Shown piece after piece: positions 13,001-26,943 of a stretch of 64,000 nucleotides of DNA. Position numbers and translations under genes: made by a program. Below the pieces are notes generated by a model. The model saw only the letters and a program-made list of their open reading frames with translations, was not told where the DNA came from and made no database searches. Where the stretch lies: assembly GCA_902729315.2 (NCBI GenBank), contig LR746268.1, positions 2,163,501 through 2,227,500 on the forward strand, in the 5' to 3' direction. This DNA is from Spirodela intermedia. Its lineage: Eukaryota; Streptophyta; Magnoliopsida; Alismatales; Araceae. Positions within the stretch are counted from its first letter, which is position 1. Every line of letters starts with the position of its first letter.

Positions 13001-16000
13001 ACACTTAGGAGGGCATTTATAAATGAATCACACTCTTATTCATGTATGTGAGCACGGCCCTAATGAACGGCAGCTGATTGTATTCAGACTATACCTGGCG
13101 ATAAAATTGGCTCCCATTGCTGAAAATGTGTATGCGATATTTTCTTGAAAATTGCCGTGCCTTTTTATGATTAACTTTATTACATATATGCTATGTAGCT
13201 GACCAGGTAGGAGAGTGTGCCACCATCTATTTTTGGGACTACAAATAAAGTAATGATGTAATAAAATATCTACTGTTTCAACAGTATTATATTTAAAAGT
13301 TACTCTTGTACTTTATTAAATAGTGTGTGAGATAAGGAAAATAACCGTACTTTGAAAAGTAATGTTACATTAATGAGTTGTCTTGATCTCTATTGTATTG
13401 GCTAGCCACATACTTATTTCTTTCTTTTTCACACTATTTTTTTGTTTGGCTTGATTATAAAATTGCGCCATATCTTCTATTCATATCCATGAGGCCTACT
13501 TTTTTGTTTTTTTATCCTTTTCATACCCAAAAGTCACCGAATAAGATTACTATGACAGAGGAATCAGTGAAATCTGTAGCCAACTTTCAATTTTAAAAAG
13601 CAGATTTTACCTGCCCTTCCTTTGTGTGTGTAACTGAGAAAAATGGGAAATCTTATGTAGGAGGTGGTATATCTCCCACTTTAAGCTAATCCCTGGAAAT
13701 GTGGAATTAGCCCACAAATGTTCCAAAATGGTCCACTGGATTGGCTATGCCGATTTTCCTCTTCCACGCCCCGAGAAAATGGAAAACCTCCAGATGCGTG
13801 TAGAAAGTAGTATGATTGCCTTAACTGCAGTGGACCCCGTGGTAGAGTGTCTCTGAGGTTAATTGAATTGTATTGGTTATTACTTGGTGCAGTGTTACTG
13901 TAGTTTTACGTTTGAATATGCATCTCTCCCTGGATCACCTGTGACTTGCTGTTGAAATAGACATCTCTTTGAGATTTGCAACATGGCACTAAAATCCAAC
14001 AAGTTATTGTATAAGAGGTGCACGTTAGCAAGAATGATGCAGGATCATATAAAATATCATTATTAGGGTAGCAAATGTCATGCTTGGCAGATCAATTTGG
14101 GTGTCAAATAACTTTGATAATTGAGTCGAGTGTTAGAATAGGATCCAGGCCCCCATTCCCTGTTGGCACTTGGTGGCTGATGATGAGATTGAAGGGATAA
14201 AAATTCGTGTTGTCTGCAGAAACATATATCTAGGTGTTAGAATGGCCCTCATAAAGTTTGGGATGTTTTCCTTCTAAGAGCAAGACATGGAAAAACGGAT
14301 TTTTGAAAATTTCAATTCAGAAAATTAGTTTTCTTGAGAGAATCACAACAAATGAAAATTTAAAAAGGATTACAGCATTAACGTGCTTAAATCAACATGA
14401 TATAATATATTGGAAGGATTAGATTACATATTCATCAGTTTATTATGTCCAGTTAAAAATAACCAACCATAAATCATGCTTATGCAGTTGATGACCATCT
14501 TGGGCAATTTATCACGTGGTTCTTTCCGTTCTTCAGCTGTCCAATCCACGAATTGACTTATTTCCGTTGTTTGTTCTTGACGATACCTGCTGTCATTGCT
14601 TTGATTTTTTAGATATACCTTGATTTCTCTCTCGTACACCTTGCTTCTAGCCAAGGTGCCAGCATTCATTATTTTGTTTTCTTATACTGTCTAATATTGG
14701 ATCTCCAAGCCTGATTTGTTGTCAGTTTTTGAATTGTTTTCCTGTTTTACTTACATAAATGACTGTTCAGATGGATCTACTTCTGGTTGCTAATGGCTGC
14801 TGGATGTGGAATTTTCATCAGTGAGGAGGCACTAAATGTCTGGGTCTGTGCTTTGAACTGGTACCTTACTGTTTTACCTTAACTGTAGTTTGTGTCATAT
14901 ATTCTGGCGAAATTGTGAGAATATCAATGCCGTTTTCGTTTTTATCTGTATCACATTTTTATTTAAATGATGTAGGTTGGTATATCTTTAGCTCGATCAC
15001 TCTCTCTTGACGGCACTTGGAATACATTTATGATCTCGTTCTCAAAGAATGCCCCCTACATTGTTTCTACAGTTCTGTGGGTATACTGGTAATACTTTAA
15101 ATTTTCTTATTTAACGTGTTCAACAGCATGCTACTCTTATACGTCAATGTTACACGTTGTTTTTAAATGCCTTGTGCGTAGAAACTAGTTCTACTTGATT
15201 GCGCCATATAGCCTGAAGGGGTGAGTCATGTAGGCTATTACCAAAAGATAAACATCTTTAAATGTTTAACAGTCTAACAGTTTTCCTTGGGTTGAATATT
15301 TCAACGTAACGTTTTCAGTTCTATAGTGACCGTACCTCCTAAAGAAGGAACGGCTTAGGTTTGCTTTATCTTTCCAATAAGTACTGCATAATATTAAAAA
15401 TGCTGCAACTATAAAAGGGAACATGAGTGTCAGAAAAAAACATATATTCTCTAGTTTGCAATTGTATGAAAGCAGAAGAGAGTTTATGCTGCTAAAAAGG
15501 ATGACGTATCCTACGAAATATTTTGATTTTCTCTGAGTTCTCTTTTGTTTGTTATTTAGAAACCCGGTGTAGTCCTTTCCTTTGTCACAGCCATCATAGC
15601 TAACATCGAGCATGGGTGGAAAAAGGAAGACTGTTTTCTTTTGACCGTCGAAAATTCTTTTTTTGGTCTGGGTTTCACTTATATCCATCATTTATAGAAA
15701 TAGGCTTATGCCATGTAAGACAAATCAAGGATAGAGGAAACACGGCCATGAGATGAATCACTATGAAAAGGATGAGGCAATAATATTCAGTTGAGTGAAT
15801 TTTCCAAGTTACAGCTGCTTTCTAAAATAGTTGCTAACGATGCTTGGCGATTTAGTCTAGGGAACACTGTTAGGTGTAATTCTTGGGTCTGACTTCATTT
15901 GCAGACAACTCGAATCAGGTCTGACCGTTTTACCTTGGGTAGATTTGACAGCATTCGAGTTCACTTTTCAGCTCTTCTCTTATGTGGCCTTAGCTTTCAG

Positions 16001-19000
16001 TAAAACCAGGTTGTCAAAATGTTCAATATTTAGACAAGCAAATCGGTGGTTCTGTTGGGAAGGGCCTTGGGTTGTTAATTATAGCTTTGGATCTAGATAT
16101 CAAAAGCTTTTTACTTCTATGATTTATTATCATTGTATGAGTTATTAGTGTGACGAATTATGTTTCTTCATGGTTTCTGTTTATCTAAAATTGCGGATAA
16201 TCATTTCACTCAGGGGGGTCTGCATCAGCGACATGATACCTTTTTACCTTGGAAGACTTTTTAGGCAGACGAAAGCATCCGTTGACATTTGTTCCAAGGT
16301 ATTTAATCGCTGATTCCTTTTCCTATTTTTTGTATACTATCACTCCCCTATTTCACTCCTTTGCCCAAACTAGTTTTGTTAGGAATCTATTGACTCTGCC
16401 GTAAAATACACATGGGCTCTCTAACAAGTTGTTATTGTGTTCATTGTAGTTAGGAATTGGCAAAGACAAGGTTGTGAGCATCACCAGAGTTGTACAGAAG
16501 TATGGGAATATGATTGGCTTCGGTAAGCTTGATGTGCAAAGGCTTTTTTTTCCTTTTTTGTAACAGAGGATCATTTCTGCTATTTTAGTTTTTAACAATG
16601 ATCTTTACCATGAAACATGAAACTTTATGTCTATATTTTTTCAAACTTTGTAAGATTGTTTATCCTCTACTACAAAGCACGATCAGTAAGACAAAGCCAT
16701 TCCATCCATAAATTGATGTTGTCCTCCTGCTCAATATTGCTTTATTGGTTGGTAGACTTTACTACACCTGTCTTTTTTCTGATATAGTCTACTATGTTAT
16801 CAGTGGCATAGTGAGTTTTTTATTCCAAAATTTAAAATGAGCTGAATGGTGAACTACGAAAATGGTACGGACTCAAGTAAGAAGCAATTAGTGAATAAAT
16901 ATTTTTCCTAAATGATGGAGAATATTTACCGGAATAATCCGGAATACAGAAATGCCTCTTGACTTTCATGTATCGTAATTGTAACGATCATCTATGTCAA
17001 AATTGTCTCAATCTTGACATAACCGAGTCATTTCATATTCTACTCTCATAGGAAGATATTTGTATGAGTGCCTTAGTATGCATGTAGTCACCAATAGAAG
17101 AATGTTTAACCATGAAGACTACAGGTCGCTTATGAAATAGCCAAAATGCCTCTGTAGGTCTCAGTCATGAATTGTTTCCACTGTTAAGGGCAGTGCTTTT
17201 GATGAGAGTTGTGTGAGATGACACGCCTCTATTTGGAGTAGGAGGAATCTCTCAGTGAACCAAATATACCAGACATTTGTAAAGAACATAGCCTGGCACC
17301 CTTGTCCATGGACGACCATGACACTAGACTCTCTTCCTGAATAGTCGAGAAAAAAGTCGTCCTTTGGTGACAATACTGAGGTCCCATGCCAGATAATAAT
17401 AACTGTGGTATTTAAAGATGTATTCAATCTATATATTGTTCCTTTAACTAGTTAGATATAAAGGCAGTATTTTGAACTAATTTGAATGAAAATTTCAAGA
17501 GACTTACACATAATTTCAGATTACGCATTAATTATGTATTAGCATCAATTGCTCGTTATTTTCAATACCTTTCTTCATGAGAAAGTTGAATCTATCCAAG
17601 AAAGAAAGATATTATCTTTTCCTGATTTACCTGTGTGGACTTAAATGAGAATTAATTGGTCATTAATTTTATATTTTGATTGCTTATTGAAATTAATTCT
17701 TTTTTTTATTAATCTTTTATGAAGACATTTTCAAATCAGAAGTTGCCGCTTTTGGTGCAACAAAATAAAATGCAACTGGTCTGTAACTTGTCAAATGCCA
17801 GAAGTTATTTTGGAATCAAACCAGAGAACTATAAAAAATGATGCAACGCATGATGCAATTAGCTTACTGCCTTTTCTGTGACGGGTAAAAATAAATTGGG
17901 GATAGATGAAGAGGTGTGGGCCTGAATTAAGGAGCTTGAATATTCATATAAAGCAGTACATAAGTCTTTGCAGGTTTACAATGGGTGTTTCTTAACTTTA
18001 CATGGTAACTTCTTTTATTCACGAATCGTGCTTTACATTACCAAGATGTCTATCTATACTCGTGAATGACCCATATGTATGCATGATTTTTTTTGGATCG
18101 CTTTTTCTTGTTTCTAACGAAATAATTACATCTGTTTCAGTGGAGCGCTTTTCTGTTGGAGCACGAAATCCAACATCTTTTCTGGCTGGTGCATGGGTTA
18201 GTAGCTCTTCCTTGGGCTTTTTTTTTGTGTTGTGGAAATTGTAACTTGTTGGTAGTCAATTAACACTGCTGCTTTAATTAGTGAATGTCTTTTTGTTAAT
18301 ACACTTAGGATCAAAAGTGATCCCTGTTTTTGTTCCTCCTTGGTGTACAAACCTTGGGCACGGTCACAGGTACCCGTACGTTAATTTAATAGGTAATATG
18401 AAAAGGGTCATGGTAAATGAAACAATTGCAAATCGACCAAGATTCACCCGAAACAGAGGAGTTAGTGGGATCTGTCTAGGTTGGTCGAGCATAGAATCAG
18501 AGAAAAATTAGAACACGAAACTAAATGAATAACCTTTGCATGCTTATTTTGGCTGATATTTGCCTGTTTCTCATGCTCCAACTAGTTTAGAGCCGATTCT
18601 GTGTTTGAAACTTTTAACTTCCAACCATGTACATAGTATTTTTATTTTTTTCTTCTCTGAGTATGAGTTTTAATGCGTGGTTTAGACTCGTTTATTATCT
18701 TGAAATATAATTTTTAACTTTTTACGATTCTATGAGTATCTTAATGGAACGTTATTTTGTAATGGGGTTCAAATAAGAAATGGATTAATTGGGTGATGAG
18801 CTGTCTCAACCGCTACATTCTCAATCCTCACAAGTGAAGATCAAATGTTTCTTCCAAGCGCTCTTAGGGATTGAGATACGGGGGAGCGTTATCTCCTCTA
18901 TTGTTCCTTCTTGTAGGACAATATTAAGTCGTGTGGAGTAGAGCTGTGGTCAGAGAATTGATTGATGCAGCTCGAATAGGTCGAGATAACTTATCTCTTT

Positions 19001-22000
19001 CGATTCTGTTTGAAAAGGTAATGCACTTGAGAATCAGGTGATGAAATGTTGGCTGATATTTCTGGAAATGGTGAAAATATTGTGTGCGAATCTTAAGAAA
19101 ACAGAAGCTATGGCAACTAGAATTCAGCAAGAGGAAAGGACTAACCATGCTACGACTACATTGGGTTGTAATATTGATAAATTCCCATTTAAATACCTTG
19201 GTACACCGCTGTCTTTTGGAGGAATAAAATCAAAAGAATGGAGTGAACTGGTACAAAAACTTCGTTCTGGATGGAAGGGTGACAAGAGAAGTTACATCCA
19301 GTTGAGGGCAGACTGATGGTTTCAAAAACTGTCTATTTGGATGTATATGACGTCAATCTTCAGGACACCTACATGCGTTATGGAGAAAATTGACGGCATT
19401 GGAAGGAACTTTTGGATTGGGGCGGACAGGCATAACTTCTCCAACTTATCAGTTGGGGGTGAGTATGCAGATAAGTTAAAGGAGAAGCAGTTGTAATTAA
19501 AGCATATATTTTCAATCGAGCTAAATGGTTATTGATAGGAGGACATAGTTCGTTATAGGATCATATTGCTAGAAAAAGTTTCTTTACAATTCGTCCTGAA
19601 TCGATATTTGTTCTAATAAACTGCACCATAGTGTCTCAAAGCTGGAAAGATATTGTTCTTTCAACATTATTCTCAGTGATATCTGCTGATTTTGGAGGGA
19701 AATTGAAGGAAACTCTAGCTTTGGAGGCCAATTGGTTGAGTGTTATCTCTCTTGATACAAGATTGTTGCAAATCTACATGTAGCATCAGAGCATAATAAA
19801 TGTATTAATGCAATGTGGCAAAATATTCCTAATTATGGATGGTATCTAGATTTCGTAAGGAGGCTTGCAACAGCTGGAATTTCCAAATATGTCGAGCTGT
19901 TTGCAATGTTCCTACACACTTTAGTAAACAGAGATCGAGGACAACAGAAAATGGAAATGGAATGCAAAAAGGACTGTTCAGCTGGTACTTCTTTCGTTGA
20001 AAGTTAAGCTGATGGTGGACGTAGAGTTTATTAGCCGGTAACAGTTTGGTAAATCAAGTTCCCTAAAAGTAAAAGTATTTCCATGTATACTGGTTGCCAA
20101 GATGTTGGCCACTTATGACTGAATTCGAATCTCCAGACCAATATTCAGAACAAGGGCATTTTCTGTCCGCTGTGAAAAGCAACTTTTGATCATATCTTTT
20201 TGAGGATACGGCTTCTAAGTTTGTTGTGGATTTCTTTTTGAAATGAGATCCATTCTGTTGCATGCATGATCATAACTTAGGTACATCCTTTTTCTATTGT
20301 GACTCTGCTTACGGTGCATGTATTTGTTTGATTTGTTCACCTGTAATCATTTATCGTTTTTGCTTTCAAACAAATGTTAATACTTATCATGTATTCATAT
20401 TATTATATTATTTTGATATTCATTTGTTGCTGGTACCTTTTTGATGTTTCTGCCACTTCTTCACTATTGACATTCTCTTCGTTGTGCTTCCTATTCATAT
20501 ATAACGTCCTGTTTTAGGACTGTGGGAAACGTGGTAACTTGCTCAGTAGCCCAGCTTTGTCATTTCACTCTCTCCTAATACACTACGCTTTTGTGAAGTG
20601 TGAATCTTCTGTTATAATCAGGCTCTTGCCAAAAAAATTCTGGCATTCTTATCTCTTCTAGCATGGATGGAAGGAGTCTTTTTGCCCGACACTTGAATTT
20701 CCATGGATTTCTACGTGTGTTGCAAAACGTGGTCCCTTCACCTACCATTGCACCTGATGAGGACAATCAGAGACTGCTTATGCGACCTCAGATGTTGAAT
20801 GGATCTGGAAGAAAAGACCAATTTGTTCAAATTTTCATGAGTCTCTGACAAGATATTTTTAACTTCGATGTCACCACCTGATATGAGTAGAACTAATAGT
20901 TTATCTCCACCATCTCCAGGTTAGACAGTCGAAGTCTTTGGATAAAAGTACCTAACATGAATATCATGCTCTATTCGACCATTGCTTTCCCAATTTTTGT
21001 GTTTGAAACTGTGTACTTAACATTAGTGTCTAGACTGGCAAGATGGAGGTCTAGTCTAGTTGGTTTAAAAATCCAGTTAACTTAGATTTCGTGTGTGACA
21101 TTCAAATAGAGCTACCCATTTTGTGTGATCAGTACTTTTGAAGCTCTCTTTGTATTGTGATTATTATTTGGGTGTTTTTTTGTATATTCTTTGGACGTTC
21201 TGTCATCTGTAAAACGTATATCCCCGCGCAAGGTCGAAAACATACACTTCAACGTATACTTCTCACATGCTTTAGTTAACTATTGACCGTTTCCAATGCA
21301 GGGTATACCATCAGATTGCTTCTTTGCTGGTGTCTGTTGTGGTGGTCTTATCACTCTCCCAGTTCAGGTTAATTTAATATTGGCACGAAATGTAGCGCAT
21401 CATCATTCTACTTTCTTATAATCTCCGCCCATCTTCATGTAAAGCATTGAAAGCTCTCAAAATCATGCAATGTGATGTGTTAACAGTAAGTCCCATATTG
21501 ATTTTTATATGGTGGTTGTACAGACGCCTTGGTTGATTTTTTTTTTCATTAGGACTCAATAACTTTAACATATTATCACTTCTAATTTTTGACCTTGGGT
21601 TAAACATATTTTCATTAAATTTTGCTATGTGACTAAGCTCAAAAGTAGGCATACAAAAAGGGAACGTGTTGACAATAGTTCCATATTATTTATTACAATA
21701 GTAGACATGCTTACAAACATAGATCCAACGTTCTGCTATTTACTCTCCATGATGACGGATGAGATAGCTTGGGCTTAAATTCTTCTGTTAGGTTCCAACC
21801 GGGACATGAAAAAAATTGCTTAGCCTTCCTTGGGACTGGAATCCAGTTCTACAAACTGGCCAACCCGTGGGTAAACTCTTTCTTCCTTCACCCTCAGCAC
21901 CAGAACTCATCAGGAAAACTTCTGCTGCATGTGACAACTAAAATCCTTGGCGTAGCGTGATATCCAAACCCTCATTTGTCTGATCCAAATCTGCTTCACT

Positions 22001-23615
22001 GATAATCTTCCCGGTCCAATATCTAGGATATTTTATTCTACTCAAGCCCGTGATTAAAATCTGAATTTCAGCCCACGTTCAATTTATTAACCAACTGGTG
22101 AGCATAACCCGAGAAGATTCAGACTGAACTATCATGCCTTTGGCCCAGCTCTGGACGTGCTCTGCACAGAAGACCAAGTTCCGCCTAGCCTCACCATGAC
22201 ATCCTGTTGAGCCAATATGACATGAGATTAATCATATCAGTATTTTGGTGAATTTAAACTGCACCGTAAGGCTAGGTGTTGATGGATTAGTTCATTTAGT
22301 TCGTCAATGACTTATCTGTTGATTTTAGAAAATACCAGATGATCAGCAGTTAAATAACGATTTAATATCCTGAAAAGATGATGGGGATCTGCACTGTTGT
22401 TACAGTCGTGCTATTTCGTAGATAGATTGCCTGCTGAATGGGCAGGGATATGGATATGCCGAACTTCTCTTTCACATCTACCCTCATTGTAGACCCTTTT
22501 TCCCCTCTTTTATACTAAACTTCATGGCACAAAATCTTGTAGATGATTAAAGTGGACAATTTTATGATGAAAGATGTTAGAAGCATCACCTGCATTGCTG
22601 CACAAAATCTGGTTCCCCAATTCCAAACTTGAAAGTCAACCAGGAAGGAAATTCAACTTAGCTTTAAGATCTTAGAGTCTGACAAACAGATAAATATAAA
22701 CCGCTCAGACATCAGCTAGGAATGTGAAGGTAGTATTATATCCACTCCTGACGGTTCCTTATCTCTCTGATTCCCTGTACAGAAGTGTAGTTTTCTACTA
22801 TCTTTGTCGTCAGCTTAGTGGCCACATTCTTCAATAGATGGCTTTCCTTTGGAGAAAAAAGAGGCATATTTATTTCACTTTTCCTGACCCTGTAGCAGAA
22901 AAAAAGAGGACTATTTGGTTTTACCTCCCCCACAAAATAGCATGATTGCTGCTGGGGCCTTCTCTTTTTCCACTTGCCCCTTTAGTCCCTGGGTCGGTTT
23001 CTGTAAGACAACTTATGAATCTCCCCAATATCAGCAGAGTACAATACCAAGAGTTCCCAGCTCTTGAACAAGTTAATCCTACGGTAATCTCAGTCACATC
23101 CAATGGAAACAATGAGAGTTTCGTGGTTTCCAGAAATATAAATAACCAGGTGAAATTATTGAGGGGTTTATCAGCAATTCAGACAATTGGTGGGGTTCTA
23201 AAACCAAGTAATCTTCGACGATCTGCCAGTCAATCATTAAGACAATATTCCCCGGCACTGATAAATTAATTATTTTCTTACCACGTTTTATTGATGGAAA
23301 TTGTTTATGTTGTGTGACTGAAACTAAATCTGTCTTTCTTCCTTTGAATCTCAGCTGGGGATTGGTTTTTTGCTGAGAGAAAGACCGGCAGTGGCCCTTG
23401 CTGGTGTTGCGACTGTTGTGGTACCTTCTTTATTATTATTACTATTATTGTTATTTTTTCCCTTCAGGAGATCTATATGTTTCCATCATATAATAGGAAT
23501 ATATGAGGGTGTTGACCTTAGTAAATCCTCCCAGGGGATGTGGACTCTTCTTCCATATGCAATCGCAGCTTCTGCAGCCTTATTCATGTTCCTGCGTCAA
23601 CGCCTCTCAAGCTGA
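10039..23615 (+). CDS. DedA/SNARE-associated (VTT-domain) membrane protein, probably plastid-targeted
   Basis: Exons: 10039-10331, 12403-12747, 14771-14843, 14976-15088, 16214-16298, 16450-16522, 18141-18196, 21302-21367, 23355-23420, 23535-23615. All have GT/AG borders and compatible phases; they total 1251 nt, giving 416 residues. Residues 1-97 are Ala/Ser/Arg-rich with almost no acidic residues before about 60, resembling a transit peptide. A hydrophobic segment follows (SFLSKLAIALGIAATITLLS, encoded around 12539-12600). Residues about 214-416 show the DedA/SNARE_assoc pattern: FISEEALNVWVG, then SDMIPFYLGRLF, then RFSVGARNPTSFLAGAWGIP, then hydrophobic helices. DedA proteins are polytopic membrane proteins linked to lipid scrambling or transport and membrane homeostasis; the substrate here is unknown. 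The C-terminus ends FLRQRLSS. Introns reach 3.1 kb. Exon 1 is the least certain part because the N-terminus is poorly conserved; its phase-2 donor at 10332 joins exon 2 cleanly. Confidence 0.85.
12397..12402 (+). promoter_or_regulatory. NAGNAG tandem splice acceptor of DedA-like exon 2
   Basis: The acceptor reads CAGCAG. Use of the first AG (exon from 12400) would add one serine codon; use of the second (exon from 12403) gives Arg-Lys-Met directly. Both keep the frame. Confidence 0.6.
18781..20030 (+). mobile_element. Degenerate LINE (L1-type) reverse transcriptase fragment in intron 7
   Basis: Several frames across this stretch translate to pieces of a plant non-LTR reverse transcriptase: WINWVMSCL near 18781, GALSPLLFLLVGQY near 18882, then at 19038-19316 an open frame with FPFKYLGTPLSFGGIKSKEW and KLRSGWKG. 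These match the C-terminal RT/thumb region (the YLGxPL block). Stops and frameshifts interrupt it, and neither the endonuclease nor a poly-A tail can be placed. It has the same orientation as the host gene. I infer an old 5'-truncated insertion spliced out with the intron. Confidence 0.75.
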
Positions 23616-23730
23616 TGAACTGATGATGTCCTTCAATGGGTTGATCGACCCAGTGATGTTTCCAGTCGAGTTGGAGGTGAGGCTTCTAATTTGGGAGTGG
23701 TTCTTGGTTGCTCATCCCTCATTGCACCAG

Positions 23731-23737
<7 letters not shown>

Positions 23738-23763
<26 letters not shown>
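23738..23763. repeat. (GA)n microsatellite in the DedA-like 3' flank
   Basis: Uninterrupted GA dinucleotides lie about 120 bp after the stop codon, possibly within the 3' UTR. Confidence 0.9.
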
Positions 23764-23871
23764 GCATCACTAATATATTGAAATTTTCTCTTTTTGACGT
23801 CTTTAAGTATCTCTCTCCGTGTTGTGTGTGCTTGTGTTCGTTCATTTAGATGTATCTATATATCAGTCTGT

Positions 23872-23886
23872 ATGGAGGGAGGGAGG

Positions 23887-23929
<43 letters not shown>
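23872..23929. repeat. (GGGA)n(GA)n compound microsatellite
   Basis: Several GGGA units run into about 20 GA units. A CT-rich block follows at 23998-24020. Confidence 0.9.
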
Positions 23930-23930
<1 letters not shown>

Positions 23931-26760
23931 CAGTGTGGCAGTTAAAAGGCAGTGTTGTTGCGGAATTGGCACATGAAGATATTGAAGACGTATGAACTCT
24001 CTCTCTCCCTCTCTCTCTATCGATCGACATTCCCTTGCTTTGAATGGGTCGTCATCTATCTTTGTTCCATCTCATGAAACCTGTGCTCTTGCTCTAGAGT
24101 CTTATAGGCATCACAGAGGATGTACTTGACTGAGTGACATATCCTCAAGCCAGCCTCCCTTCCCACGCCTCACACCCATTGACAACTCTTGGTGAGGCCA
24201 CCTGGCAAGAGACAGACGACACAGCTTTGGGCTAGGCTAGAAAGCTTTAAGTCAGACCGTCTTCAAGGTTTCAATCTCTTGCAGTTCCTTCAAACTCCAT
24301 CCCACACAGACCCTTATTATATACAGCAAAAAGGGACCCATCTAGAATCACGATTTCTCTCTCAGATCATGGTAAAATAATTGCCCAAATCTTATATAAT
24401 ATGTAAAATTATTACCCAGGCCTTGTGTATTATGTAAGTAATTGCTCATCAATAATCATGATTTCCCTCACAGATCACAGTAGATTCATTTTTCTGAGTA
24501 ATTTCCTACTCATTTTAGCATTTTGTGCCATTGTCAACATCTTCGTTTATAGACATGCTACTTTTATGCTTTTCCCAGATAAATAACTCCAGGTTTTCAA
24601 ATGCTGACCAGGACCCAAATAGTAGTTCGTCCAAGACTTTCCCCACCTTCAACACCAATTCAAGATATCTAGAATCTAACCAGTTCAGAAAAATATAATG
24701 AACTTATGTAGACAATAAATATGTAGTGTGAGCTTCGCTATCAGAAACTAGGGTTATTTCCTTCAACTTGAAAAACTGTGTCGAAGGTAGGATGTATTTT
24801 CCATAAATATCCAACAAGATTCTTGGAAATCACTAATTAATAGATCATATTTAGCCAAAGTGTAGACAATGTCAATGTGCACAAGTTTCGATAATAAGTG
24901 AGAGTATGTTTGTAAAGCATATATAGATCAATGTTAATGTGCACAAGTTAATGATCCGATATTAATGTGCAAAAGTTTGACAATTGTTCGTGTCACTCGA
25001 GAGTATGTTTGTAAAGCATTCAGGTGTGCATAATAAGTGAGACCAATGAGTTATATAGTTAATCTAAGGACAGAAAAAACAATTTATGAATTGATTTCAC
25101 ATTGATACTAAAAGTAAGTGTAGTTATTCTTATCTTAATATTTATATTATCATATTTAACCTTATCTTTACTAGTAATACCACCTAAAAAGTAAAAGTGC
25201 AACTTGTAAATCTTGTGTGATAAAATATGAGATGTAGGTTAACCAAATTAGATCATGAATAGTGAAATGATTGACTGCATAGAGCTTCCCATTCTCAACC
25301 ATCATCATAGAACACTTTTATTATTGACCTAATGAATCATCCATCAATGTTCTTCCAAGGAAAATTGAAAATGATCGATTTGTTACTCATTTATACTACT
25401 ATTGATACAACTGAAAATAATTTGGTACTTGTATTTCAATATTATATTTGAATAATCTCTTTTTCATATTTTTTGTACTCAATAAGTTAATTTTGATGAC
25501 TACATATCTTATGTTTTAACTCAAACTTGTGTCAACATTTTGTATGAATTTTTTGGAAGAAAATAGAGGCTTTCTAAGCCATAGATGGAAAAATATGATG
25601 TCACTATGATAACTATTGATATCCTCAGGTTATATATAGCCATATATGTACAAAATAAGGTTTTGAGAGTGCATAAATGCAAACTAGACTGAAATATTAC
25701 GTAAGAGTAAACCCCTATAGGTGTGTTTAAGATAATAATATATTTTCTATGAAGTTGACCTCAAGTTGACGTGCAAAAAAACAAGAGTATGCTTTCATAG
25801 GGGTTGACCTTTTGAGATAACTCAAGTGAAAAAGAGGACATTATTTTCATTATACTAACCCTAAACCAGGCCAATGTAACAATAATCAGAAACTTGCGAT
25901 TAAGATAATCATGAATTTTTTACTCTTAAAAGTATGAGAGCCAACTCATTAAAGTGCCAGATTTCTAAAGCGTTGACCACATACTTTTGCAATTCCTTAG
26001 GTTTTTTCATGCCCATTTTCCTCAAGATAGAAAGCCAAAAAGTTTACAATGCAGCTATTTTCTAAATTTTAGAGGCAATCTTTTGCAATAACTAGTAAAA
26101 AAAGGGTCTAATTATAAAATACCAAAAAAAATCAGAGATTATCAAGCTTCCATAAATCAAAATTTTAAAGAATAAAAGCATCCTCAAGCTCACAAAATTT
26201 CTAAGGATTATAAAATTTTCAAGAGAGTGGTTACTTGTTGAACAATGAGGAGATGTAACTCTTACTCTCCATTTATCATTACTTGAGAAAGATTTAGTCC
26301 GTACCTTGGGGAAACCAATTTGCATGTATAAGTTTTTAATTAATATCTTAATAACGGGTGATTTTTATTAATTTCGGATATGTATGATAAAAAAAATCAA
26401 ATGAGATACTTGAGAAATGGATTAAGTTTAATATTGAACTAATGACTATAGGTTTTGTGGATTTCATTTTTTGGCATTTTTTTTCAATACCATTCTTTTT
26501 CCTAATTAGCCCTCAATAATTTCGTATTTATTTGTTTTTTTAATGAAAAATTTAGTTATAAATCTAATAAAGAAGATGCCAATAAGTCAGCATAAGGATT
26601 AATTTATTACCTAGAACATATAATAAAATGAATATAATTTATTGGGAGTTCAAGGAACTATCATAATATACAAGAATGTAACATAAACCATTTTTTAGTA
26701 TGCATAATTAAAAAGAGAACATGGGCCCTTTATTTTTCTCAAGTTCACACATAAATTATT
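23930..26760. other. Intergenic region, AT-rich
   Basis: No coding signal was recognised. Local imperfect duplications are present: GAGTATGTTTGTAAAGCAT at 24902-24920 and again at 25001-25019 (period 99), and a diverged AATCACGATTT/AATCATGATTT pair about 100 bp apart near 24347 and 24451. The rest is unremarkable AT-rich sequence. Confidence 0.6.
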
Positions 26761-26793
26761 CGGGAAAGATAAATAGGCCAGGCTTGCCTGCAC

Positions 26794-26840
26794 TGGGCCT
26801 GGGCTTTTCTGGTTGGGCCCATTAAGGCCTTTGGTAGGCC
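26794..26840 (+). promoter_or_regulatory. Cluster of TGGGCC (site II-like) elements upstream of the GTD-binding gene
   Basis: TGGGCC occurs at 26794 and 26814, the latter as the palindrome TGGGCCCA, with further GGCC/GGCCC cores up to about 26842. Site II motifs are bound by TCP factors and are typical of promoters of growth-related plant genes. They sit just before the GC-rich leader of the next gene, so I read them as its core promoter. Confidence 0.5.
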
Positions 26841-26913
26841 CGGATGGTGCTCAACGGTCCACGTCCGTTTGAATTCGAAAAACACAGATCCGTCCCTTCA
26901 TCTTCTTCTTCCT

Positions 26914-26943
26914 CCGACGCCGCCGCCGCCGCCGCCGCCGCCT
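26914..26943 (+). repeat. (GCC)n trinucleotide run in the leader
   Basis: About nine GCC units precede the GTD-binding gene. They could encode alanine or proline if translated, but lie more than 500 bp before the likely start, so are probably 5' UTR or promoter. Confidence 0.85.

Noticed and set aside
15266-15691. 141-codon minus-strand frame inside intron 4 of the DedA-like gene, with a hydrophobic stretch
   Set aside because: No recognised domain, lies antisense within an intron, and is low in complexity; treated as chance.
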